64,000 nucleotides of DNA from Sphingomonas telluris (GTDB lineage: Bacteria; Pseudomonadota; Alphaproteobacteria; Sphingomonadales; Sphingomonadaceae): contig NZ_JAKZHW010000002.1 of assembly GCF_022568775.1 (NCBI RefSeq), forward strand, positions 323,501 through 387,500, given 5' to 3'. The position numbers and the translations under genes are program-made. Shown here piece after piece: positions 57,018 to 64,000 of this stretch. Every line of letters starts with the position of its first letter. Within the stretch, counting starts at the first letter, position 1. The notes beneath the pieces are model-generated. The model saw only the letters and a list, made by a program, of their open reading frames with translations. It made no database searches and was not told the origin of the DNA.

Positions 57018-58735
57018 GGCAGCGTCAGGACGACACCTTCGCGGCGTGGGTCGAATCCGCCGTCGACACGTCCGTTACGGATCAGCACGCTATGCACGCC
57101 GGAATCCTCGCCTTGCCCCGGCTTCAGGTCGATGCCGCGCTGGCGCAGGCCTTCGAGGACCTCCGGCGAGAACTTGGTCACCTCGCCCTGGAAGGCGCTT
57201 CCGCGAGCGACGAGGTTCGGCGCCGCGATGGCGTTCTGCATCGGCATGTTCCAGTCGACCGCGGCGACCAGCGACTTGGCGACATAGGCGAGAATGGCGT
57301 TTCCGCCCGCCGATCCGATCGCACCGGCGAACTTGCCATCCCGCGTCAGAAGAATCGCCGGAGTCATTGACGACCGCGGCCGCTTGCCGGGAGCCACGGC
57401 GTTCGCCGCCGGACGGCCCTGAGCATCCACCGGGCTGAAGGCGAAGTCGGTCATCTGGTTGTTGAGGAAGAAGCCGTCGACCATGCGGCCCGAGCCGAAG
57501 ATGGACTCGACGGTCGTGGTCATCGAAACGACGTCGCCATCGGCATCTCGGACGATGAAGTGCGACGTGCCCGTCGGCTCGTAGGTGCTGTCATTAGCGG
57601 CGACCTTCGCGCCGGGCGGAACACCCGGAGTGGGCGGCGCTCCGGCGGTCGGGCCGATGAGCTTCGCGCGCTCGTCGATGTAGGCCGGATCGAGCAGGCC
57701 CTGAACCGGGACCGAGACGAAGCCGGGATCGCCGACATAGCGATCGCGGTCCGCGTACATGATCCGGCTCGCCTCGGCGAACAGGAACCAGGCTTGCGGG
57801 TCGTTCGGGCCGCGGGACGCAATGTCGGTGTGCTGCAGCAGTCCCATCAATTCGACCAAGCCCACGCCGCTCGCAGGCGGCGGCGGCGCGCACAGGAGGT
57901 AGACGCGGTATGGCCCGCAGACAGGTTCGCGCTTCACCGGCTTGTAGCTGGCCAGGTCCGCGAGCGTCATCGATCCGCCGAGGGGCCCGGACCGCGTCCG
58001 CTGAACAATGCGGGCGGCTGTGGATCCGGAATAGAGCGCTGTGGGCCCCTGCCTCGCCAAGCGGCCGAGGAATTCGGCGTAGGCCGGGTTCTTCAGCAGG
58101 TCGCCGACGTCGACGAAATTGCCGTCGGTCTTCCTGAAGTATGCAAGCACATCCGGCGCGCTGTTCTCGGCATAGTTTGCGCGAACCAGCTTCGCGAGAC
58201 GGGGGCTGACGCGGAAGCCGTCGCGTGCCGTCCGCTCCGCGTCCGCGAAGAGCGTGCTCCACGCGAGTCGCCCATGCTCGTCATGCGCCAGAGCGAGCAT
58301 CTTCACCGCGCCTGGAACGCCCGTCGCGCGGCCGGACAGCACGGCTTCGTCGAAGCTGAGCGGAGTGCCGTCGGCACGCAGGAACATGGTGGAGACCGCC
58401 TGCGCCGGAGCCACTTCGCGCCCGTCATAGACCGTCAGCTTTCCGGTGCGCGCGTCAAAGTAGTGCAGGAACGCCCCGCCGCCGATGCCGGAGCTTTGCG
58501 GTTCCACAAGCGACAGCATCGCCTGCACCGCAATCGCGGCGTCGACCGCGCTTCCGCCGCGCTTCAACACGTTGAGTCCAGCCTGCGCCGCGAGCGGGTT
58601 TGCGGCGATGACGAACAGCTCCGCGGCCGGAGTAACGACGGGCGGATTCGCCGCGGCCTGCGGCGTGCTCTGAACGGTGACCGCACAGGCCGACAGACTG
58701 GCGGTGGCCAGCACGGCGAAAAGCTTCTGGATCAT
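57014..58735 (-). CDS. ggt: Gamma-glutamyltransferase (lipoprotein)
   Basis: 573 residues. A signal peptide ends in lipobox LSAC, so the enzyme is lipid-anchored in the periplasm. The autocatalytic cleavage site and nucleophile Thr lie in PTGTSHFIV, and the substrate loop is IFGSGRMVDGFFLNNQMTDF. It hydrolyses or transfers the gamma-glutamyl group of glutathione. ATG 58735 is chosen eight bases after GAGG; 58741 is too close. Divergent from the acyl-CoA ligase gene. Confidence 0.92.
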   Translation of the reverse strand: MIQKLFAVLATASLSACAVTVQSTPQAAANPPVVTPAAELFVIAANPLAAQAGLNVLKRGGSAVDAAIAVQAMLSLVEPQSSGIGGGAFLHYFDARTGKLTVYDGREVAPAQAVSTMFLRADGTPLSFDEAVLSGRATGVPGAVKMLALAHDEHGRLAWSTLFADAERTARDGFRVSPRLAKLVRANYAENSAPDVLAYFRKTDGNFVDVGDLLKNPAYAEFLGRLARQGPTALYSGSTAARIVQRTRSGPLGGSMTLADLASYKPVKREPVCGPYRVYLLCAPPPPASGVGLVELMGLLQHTDIASRGPNDPQAWFLFAEASRIMYADRDRYVGDPGFVSVPVQGLLDPAYIDERAKLIGPTAGAPPTPGVPPGAKVAANDSTYEPTGTSHFIVRDADGDVVSMTTTVESIFGSGRMVDGFFLNNQMTDFAFSPVDAQGRPAANAVAPGKRPRSSMTPAILLTRDGKFAGAIGSAGGNAILAYVAKSLVAAVDWNMPMQNAIAAPNLVARGSAFQGEVTKFSPEVLEGLRQRGIDLKPGQGEDSGVHSVLIRNGRVDGGFDPRREGVVLTLP

Positions 58736-58833
58736 GCGCATGGCCTCGGGACGTAGCGGGCGCGTGCGCGACCGTCCACGGAGAGTGGCGCTATCGGCCG
58801 TTTCGGCTAAACAGCAGCCGCTAGGGAGGGACC

Positions 58834-60579
58834 ATGGCTCGGCAGCTCGAACATTTTCCGAACCTTGTGACGATGTTCCTGCAGCGCGCCCGCGAGAAGG
58901 GCGAGGCACCGTTCCTCTGGGCCAAACGCAGTGGCCAATGGCAAAGCATCAGCTGGCGCGAAGCCACGCGGCAGGTCGTCGCCTTCGCGGAGAGCCTCCG
59001 CCGGATCGGACTGCAGCCGGGCGACCGCGTCATGCTGGTCAGCGAGAACCGCCCCGAATGGCTGATCGCAGACCTGGGCATCATGGCGGCCGGCTGCGTG
59101 ACCGTTCCGGCCTACATCACGAACACCATTCGCGACCACACGCACATCCTCGGCAATTCGGGCGCACGGGCGGTGATCGTCTCGAACCAGAAGTTGGCCA
59201 AGAACCTGATCCCGGCCGTCCTTTTCAGTTCGGAATGCCATCACGTCATCGACATCGAGGACATCCGCACCGGTCAGGCGATGGACGCTGCTCAATTCCA
59301 CCGCTGGATCGATATGGTCGCCGGCGAGCCCGACATCGCCGCCGTCGAAAACCGCGTGCGCTCGGTCGGCCGCAACGATCTCGCCTGCATCATCTACACC
59401 AGCGGCACTGGCGGCGCCCCGCGCGGGGTCCGGCAGCATCACGGCTCTATCCTCGCCAATGTCGAGGGCGCGGCCGACGTCATTTCGACCGATTTCGGCT
59501 GGGACGATGAAATCTTCCTGTCCTTCCTGCCGGCCAGTCACGCCTACGAGCATACCGGCGGGCAGCACTTCCCGATCGGGCTCGGTGCGCAGATCTACTA
59601 TGCCGAGAGCCTCGAGAAGCTGGCAGCCAACATCGAGGAAGTCCGGCCGACCATCATGGTCGTCGTCCCCCGTCTGTTCGAGATGCTGCGGGCTCGCATC
59701 CTCAAGACGATCGAGAGCAGCGGGAGCCTCTCGAACTATTTGCTCAGGCGCGCGCTTTCGATCGGTTCGAAGAGGTATGAGGGCCGTAGCAACCCGCTCG
59801 ACCTGCCGATGGATGGCATCCTGTCCCTCACGCTGCGCAAGAAAGTGCGCGCTCGGTTTGGGGGACGGATGAAGGCGATGGTTTCGGGAGGCGCTCCGCT
59901 CAACCCGGAAGTTGGGCTGTTCTTCCAGTCGCTCGGCCTGACCTTCCTGCAGGGCTACGGCCAGACCGAGGCCGGTCCGGTGATCAGCTGCAACCGTCCC
60001 GCCGCGGGCATCCGCATGGACAGTGTCGGACCGCCGGTGAAGGGCTGCGAGGTCCGTATCGCGGATGACGGCGAGATCATGGTGCGCGGCGAGCTGGTCA
60101 TGCACGGTTACTGGCACAACCCTGAAGAGACGGCGCGCGTCCTTCAGGACGGGTGGCTCGCGACCGGGGACGTCGGCCATCTCGACGAGAACGGCCGGAT
60201 CATCATCACCGACCGCAAGAAGGACCTGATCGTCAACGACAAGGGCGACAACGTCTCGCCGCAACGCGTCGAAGGCATGCTGACGCTTCAGCCGGAGATC
60301 GCGCAGGCGATGGTTTACGGCGACCGCCGCCCCTACCTCGTCGCGCTGCTCGTCCCGGAAGCGGAATATGCGAACAAGCCGGACCTGCAGCAGATTCTGT
60401 CAAAAGCGGTCGATCGCGTGAACGCGGACCTGTCGGTGATCGAGCGCGTCCGGCGTTTCATCACCGCCGACGAACCGTTCACCACCGACAATGAGCAGCT
60501 GACGCCGTCGCTCAAGATCCGGCGGCACGTGATCCGCAAAATCTACGGCGACCGGCTCGACGCCCTGTACGGGCGCTGA
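58834..60579 (+). CDS. Long-chain acyl-CoA synthetase (AMP-forming)
   Basis: 581 residues. The AMP-binding P-loop is IIYTSGTGGAPRGV near residue 187, motif II is YGQTEAGPV, then DGWLATGDVGHLDENGRI and ITDRKKDLIV. It activates fatty acids to acyl-CoA through an acyl adenylate. Length and the VSGGAPLNPEVGLFF motif match the long-chain group. Chain preference is unknown. Its stop abuts the convergent small lipoprotein gene. Confidence 0.92.
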   Translation: MARQLEHFPNLVTMFLQRAREKGEAPFLWAKRSGQWQSISWREATRQVVAFAESLRRIGLQPGDRVMLVSENRPEWLIADLGIMAAGCVTVPAYITNTIRDHTHILGNSGARAVIVSNQKLAKNLIPAVLFSSECHHVIDIEDIRTGQAMDAAQFHRWIDMVAGEPDIAAVENRVRSVGRNDLACIIYTSGTGGAPRGVRQHHGSILANVEGAADVISTDFGWDDEIFLSFLPASHAYEHTGGQHFPIGLGAQIYYAESLEKLAANIEEVRPTIMVVVPRLFEMLRARILKTIESSGSLSNYLLRRALSIGSKRYEGRSNPLDLPMDGILSLTLRKKVRARFGGRMKAMVSGGAPLNPEVGLFFQSLGLTFLQGYGQTEAGPVISCNRPAAGIRMDSVGPPVKGCEVRIADDGEIMVRGELVMHGYWHNPEETARVLQDGWLATGDVGHLDENGRIIITDRKKDLIVNDKGDNVSPQRVEGMLTLQPEIAQAMVYGDRRPYLVALLVPEAEYANKPDLQQILSKAVDRVNADLSVIERVRRFITADEPFTTDNEQLTPSLKIRRHVIRKIYGDRLDALYGR

Positions 60580-60978
60580 TCAGCTCCGCTTGTAAGGGAC
60601 GAAGTCGCCCATCGCGCAGGCGCCGATGATCATGCCCGTCCGGACGTCGCGAACGTCGGCGATGTCGCCATGGCAAAGGCCGGAGCCCGTGCTGCGCGTC
60701 ACCAGCGTGTAGAAGCCGCTGGTCAGACCCTGACATTCGCCGATCAGATGGTTCACGTAGACCGTCGCTCCGCTCTTGAAGGCGACCGTGCTGTTGTCGA
60801 TCGTGACCATGTCGTCGGACTGATAATGCGGCAGGCAGCTTACCGGCGACCCGGCGGCGCGTCCCGCAAGCAATTGCTGGTACTTGGCTTCGGCCTGGGC
60901 GCTGCGGGTTGCCGGGGGCTGCTCCGCGCAACCGGCGAGCATAGTGGCAGCGATGAGCAAGATTGGTGCTGCGCGCAT
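60580..60978 (-). CDS. Small lipoprotein, function unknown
   Basis: 132 residues, lipobox LAGC after ~16 residues. The mature part has conserved-looking SCLPHYQSDDMVTIDNSTVAFKSG, VYVNHLIGECQGL and GLCHGDIADV with four further Cys, so two disulfides are likely in the periplasm. ATG 60978 follows GGAG; an alternative at 61002 is less likely. Directly after gloB on the same strand (49 bases), but no functional link is evident. Confidence 0.65.
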   Translation of the reverse strand: MRAAPILLIAATMLAGCAEQPPATRSAQAEAKYQQLLAGRAAGSPVSCLPHYQSDDMVTIDNSTVAFKSGATVYVNHLIGECQGLTSGFYTLVTRSTGSGLCHGDIADVRDVRTGMIIGACAMGDFVPYKRS

Positions 60979-61027
60979 CGCGATACTCCTTTCGAAGTTC
61001 ATGAACTCGGTAGAGCGCTTCTGCAGC

Positions 61028-61750
61028 TTAACGGAAGCTGTCTTTCTCCGCGCGGAGGCGAGCGAAATCCTGAGCATCGGAAGCGCGAACGAAGGGGTTG
61101 GTCGCCCGTTCCTCTGCAACCGTGGTGGGGAGCGTGATTTCTCCCGCATTGCGAAGAGCTTCTACATGCCGGAGGCGCTCTCGGACGGCTTCGTTTACCG
61201 GCTCGGCGTGGAGCGCGAACCGCGCGTTCGCCAGCGTATATTCGTGCCCGCAATAGATGCGCACGTCGTCGGGCAGCGAGGCGATCCGGAGCATGTTGGC
61301 GTACATCTGCTCGGCCGTCCCCTCGAACAGTCGCCCGCAACCCATGGCAAACATGGTGTCGCCGACGAAGATCATCCGCTCCTTCTCGAAATAATAGGCG
61401 ACGTGGCCGGCAGTGTGCGCCGGGATGTCCCAGACCACCGCTTCGGCTCCGCAGACGCTGACGCGATCGCCCTCGGCGACGATGCGGTCGACCTTGCTGA
61501 CGCGCTCGGCCTCGGCCGGAGCGATGATCGGACTGCCGGTCGCTGCCCGAATGGCTTCGTTCCCGCCCGTGTGGTCAGGGTGCCAGTGCGTGTTCAGCAC
61601 TTGCGTCAGCCGCAAGCCATTCGCCGCCGCCGCGTCCAGGACCGGAGCCGCGACCGACGGATCAACCGCAGCCGTCTCCCCGCTTTCAGGATCGTGGGTC
61701 AGCCAGACGTAATTGTCCGTTAGGACCGGGACGGCGAGGACTTCCAGCAT
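61028..61750 (-). CDS. gloB: Hydroxyacylglutathione hydrolase (glyoxalase II) GloB
   Basis: 240 residues. The metallo-beta-lactamase metal motif THWHPDHTGG, the distal metal ligands in IPAHTAGHVAYYF and VGDTMFAMGCGRLFEG, and the glutathione-binding YCGHEYTLANARFAL identify glyoxalase II, which frees glutathione from lactoylglutathione. It overlaps the upstream gene by one base (TGATG). Together with gloA two genes upstream it completes methylglyoxal removal. Confidence 0.94.
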   Translation of the reverse strand: MLEVLAVPVLTDNYVWLTHDPESGETAAVDPSVAAPVLDAAAANGLRLTQVLNTHWHPDHTGGNEAIRAATGSPIIAPAEAERVSKVDRIVAEGDRVSVCGAEAVVWDIPAHTAGHVAYYFEKERMIFVGDTMFAMGCGRLFEGTAEQMYANMLRIASLPDDVRIYCGHEYTLANARFALHAEPVNEAVRERLRHVEALRNAGEITLPTTVAEERATNPFVRASDAQDFARLRAEKDSFR

Positions 61751-62811
61751 CAGGCCGCACTCCTTTGCACTGTCTCTAGCGCTTCCTGCGCGAGCAGTCG
61801 CACAAGCTCTTCGGCCGGCAATGCGCGGCCAAGCGGCGCGGCTTGGCCGGCCCACATCGGTCCGAAGCCGAACTCTCCGCGCTCCTCCGCAGCGGCGCGG
61901 ATCGGCGCGAGGGCCGCGCTGGCCAGCGGGAACGGCGGAGCCTCGGCTCGCACGGCCCTCAGCTCATCCGTCAGCCTGCCGTGCAGGCCGCGCGCCAACC
62001 CGCCGGTCATCAGGTTCGTGAAGAAGGTGCGGCCGTTCTTCAGCCGCGCGTGATGCGCCTCGGAGACTGCCGCTTCAGGTGTGTGCATGAAGGCGGTGCC
62101 GAGCTGAACCGCGCTGGCCCCGAGCATCATCGCGGCGGCGATGCCCCTTCCATCCCCGATCCCGCCCGCTGCGATCACGGGGACGCGAACGGCATCCACG
62201 ACCTGCGGCAGGAGTGCGAACAGTCCCAGCGCTTCGCCTGGATCACTGCCCAGGAACCTGCCGGTATGACCCCCGGCTTCGAATCCCTGCGCGATGACGG
62301 CGTCCGCGCCCCCCGATTCGAGCCAGCGGGCCTCCTCGACCGTCGTGGCATTGCCTACGACGGTCGTTCCGGCGACTTTTACTCGACCGAACAGGCGTTC
62401 GTCCGGCAGTCCAAAGTGGAAGCTGACGACCTCCGGCCGAGTCTCCTCAACCGCCGCACACATCGCCTCGTCGAACGGCTTGCGCAGCACGCCGCCGCTC
62501 GACGGCTCCACGCCGAACTCAGCATAGTAAGGCGCAAGAAGGGTGCGCCACGGACCGTCGTCCACTGCGTCGGGCATGCGATGGCAGAAGAAGTTCAGAT
62601 TGATGGGGCCGGGCGACGCCGCACGAACTTGCGCGACCTGCACCACGACCTGTTCGGGCGATAGCATCGCGCAGGGGAGCGAGCCGAGTGCTCCACCTCG
62701 GATCGAGGCCGCTGCGAGTTCCACTCCTCCCGCTCCGGCCATCGGCGCTTGGACGATCGGATGCTCGATCCCGACGAGATCGAGGAAGCGCCTGTCGCGC
62801 CAGCCTACCAT
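61750..62811 (-). CDS. Nitronate monooxygenase/2-nitropropane dioxygenase family flavoprotein
   Basis: 353 residues, FMN TIM-barrel. Motifs are PIVQAPMAGAGG, GFEAGGHTGRF, VPVIAAGGIGDGRG and LGTAFMHTPEA. The family oxidises nitronates such as propionate-3-nitronate, but many members are unassigned. ATG 62811 lies inside the end of gloA (seven-base overlap); longer frames start within gloA. It is sandwiched between gloA and gloB, with coupling at both ends. Confidence 0.88.
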   Translation of the reverse strand: MVGWRDRRFLDLVGIEHPIVQAPMAGAGGVELAAASIRGGALGSLPCAMLSPEQVVVQVAQVRAASPGPINLNFFCHRMPDAVDDGPWRTLLAPYYAEFGVEPSSGGVLRKPFDEAMCAAVEETRPEVVSFHFGLPDERLFGRVKVAGTTVVGNATTVEEARWLESGGADAVIAQGFEAGGHTGRFLGSDPGEALGLFALLPQVVDAVRVPVIAAGGIGDGRGIAAAMMLGASAVQLGTAFMHTPEAAVSEAHHARLKNGRTFFTNLMTGGLARGLHGRLTDELRAVRAEAPPFPLASAALAPIRAAAEERGEFGFGPMWAGQAAPLGRALPAEELVRLLAQEALETVQRSAA

Positions 62812-63221
62812 TCGCCCGTGTTCGGCATCGAGGTCCATGGCTCGGCCGGCGCCAGCCTGCCGCCCTCCTGCAGCAGCTCGACGGAGATGTTGTCGGGGCT
62901 GCGGACGAAGGCCATGTGGCCGTCGCGCGGGGGACGATTGATCGTCACGCCCGCGTCCATCAGCCGCTGGCAAGTCTCGTAGATATTGTCGACGCGGTAG
63001 GCGAGGTGGCCGAAGTTGCGGCCGCCGCCGTAGCCCTTCTCGTCCCAGTTGTAGGTGAGCTCGACCTCGCCGCCCTCGTCTCCGGGCACTCCGAGGAAGA
63101 TGAGGGTGAAGCGCCCGGCTTCATTCTCCATCCGGCGGCGCTCCTCGAGGCCGAGCAGTTGGAAAAATGCAACAGTGGCGTCGGGATCCGACACGCGGAT
63201 CATGGTGTGCAGGAATTTCAT
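62805..63221 (-). CDS. gloA: Lactoylglutathione lyase (glyoxalase I) GloA
   Basis: 138 residues, VOC fold. The metal ligands are His in FLHTMIRV, Glu in VELTYNW, His in NFGHLAYRV and Glu in SVELLQE, as in E. coli GloA (Ni-dependent class). It converts the methylglyoxal-glutathione hemithioacetal to lactoylglutathione. First gene of gloA-nmo-gloB. Length and NDPDATVAFF-like start (SDPDATVAFFQLLG) fit the family. Confidence 0.93.
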   Translation of the reverse strand: MKFLHTMIRVSDPDATVAFFQLLGLEERRRMENEAGRFTLIFLGVPGDEGGEVELTYNWDEKGYGGGRNFGHLAYRVDNIYETCQRLMDAGVTINRPPRDGHMAFVRSPDNISVELLQEGGRLAPAEPWTSMPNTGEW

Positions 63222-63327
63222 TTCGCCTCACTCAATTCAACGCTATAAATGCACGGTTCGTCGACGATACTGACCGGCGATGGTGACCGGTGATCGTCAG
63301 CAATACGACGAACGCAGGGTATCATTC

Positions 63328-64000
63328 CATGATCCAGAAGCTGCAGGACAGCCGCGCCGTTCTTTTGGGCGCGGTAGCGATCTTTGCCGTGGGTTTGACG
63401 ACAAGTGGCTATGTGCTGGGCGACGGCTTGCGTCGGGCGAAGATGGCGGAGCGATCCGTCACCGTCCGGGGCGTTTCCGAACGCGACGTGACGGCCGACC
63501 TCGCAACCTGGACCGTGTCCTTCTCCGACGAAGGAACGACGCTAGCGCCGGTGCAGGCGTCCGTGGATCAGAAGAGCGGCGCCGTGCGAGCCTTCTTCCA
63601 GAAGGCCGGCTTCAAGCCAGACGAGATCAGCGACACGGCGATCAACGCCAGCTCCAGCTTCGACCGAGACCGCAAAGAGGAGCGCGTGACGGTCAGCCGT
63701 TCGATCCAGCTGCGGAGCCGCGACGTGATGAAGGTCCGCAACGCCTATGCGCGCCAGTCCGAGCTGATCCGCGACGGCGTTCCGATCAACGGATCGAACG
63801 TCAATTACGTCTTCACCGGCCTCAACAAGCTGAAGCCGGAGATGATCGCCGAGGCGAACAAGAACGCGCGCACGAGCGCTGAGGAGTTCGCCCGCGACAG
63901 CGGAGCCGAGGTCGGTCGCATCAAGACAGCGAGCCAGGGCTATTTCTCGGTCGGGGCTCGCGATGGCGAGGCGTGCGACGAGTGCGGATCGAGCGGCGGA
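63328..64000 (+). CDS. SIMPL domain protein, 3' end outside the window
   Basis: The first 224 residues are visible; the frame is open to the window edge. An N-terminal membrane helix (residues ~10-30, VLLGAVAIFAVGLTTSGYVLG) is followed by the SIMPL signature, SVTVRGVSERDVTADLATWTVSF. Related BP26/OMP28 proteins form periplasmic channel-like oligomers and some respond to stress. The visible end (QGYFSVGARDG) is the typical SIMPL C-terminal part. ATG 63328; weak AGGG before it. Confidence 0.82.

Noticed and set aside
58807-60264. A 485-codon minus-strand frame under the acyl-CoA ligase
   Set aside because: Antisense shadow of a well-conserved enzyme with no recognisable domain or ribosome site.

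Overview
The window looks like a chromosomal segment of a high-GC alphaproteobacterium, most likely Sphingomonadales (Sphingomonas-like). No rRNA or marker phylogeny is available, so this rests on gene content: a TauE/TIGR02186 pair, a Suv3-like helicase with an S4 protein and FdxA, fused cysNC, a suf operon led by an Rrf2 regulator, DUF6445 and JmjC-like oxygenases, and twin-TM/HIG1 proteins. Coding density is very high. Most co-directional neighbours overlap by ATGA, several convergent pairs share their stop codons, and I found no rRNA, tRNA, insertion sequence or CRISPR array.

Layout: 1-6.8 kb: an outer-membrane barrel (cut by the edge), TauE/SafE exporter plus TIGR02186 protein, HerA-like ATPase, bestrophin-like membrane protein, acidic PAS protein. 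6.8-12.8 kb: PilZ protein, M23 peptidase, Suv3-like helicase, S4 protein, FdxA, MipA/OmpV. 12.8-18.2 kb: cysD-cysNC sulfate activation, EF-hand protein, TPP riboswitch and thiC. 18.3-20.0 kb: an AT-richer two-gene accessory unit, TcmP plus a three-Cys DUF5131 protein. 20-33 kb: mixed housekeeping and accessory genes (YaiI, OmpA, SDR with divergent ArsR, hydrolases, two 2OG/JmjC-type oxygenases, secreted glycosidase and protease). 32.9-33.5 kb: a 32-residue Cys-rich metallothionein-like peptide divergent from a MerR regulator, with a mer-type operator between them. 33.5-47 kb: small lipoproteins, MarC, folD, yggT, egtB-egtD, cobalamin adenosyltransferase, gluQ, HNH nuclease, atypical receiver protein, galU, TlpA, EamA, dapD, HAD nucleotidase. 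47-49.4 kb: S8 autotransporter protease. 49.8-55.9 kb: Rrf2-sufB-X-sufC-Y-sufD-sufS-sufT-sufA. 56-64 kb: pyrD, ggt, acyl-CoA ligase, gloA-nmo-gloB, and a SIMPL protein cut by the edge.

Working together: many genes concern sulfur, thiols and redox: sulfate activation (cysD, cysNC), sulfite/sulfonate export, Fe-S assembly (suf), ferredoxin, ergothioneine (egtB/egtD), glutathione turnover (ggt, gamma-glutamylcyclotransferase), glutathione-dependent methylglyoxal removal (gloA/gloB), and the metal-binding peptide. The most unusual items are the MerR/micro-metallothionein module and the TcmP/DUF5131 pair. All calls come from reading translations and motifs; no database search was run.
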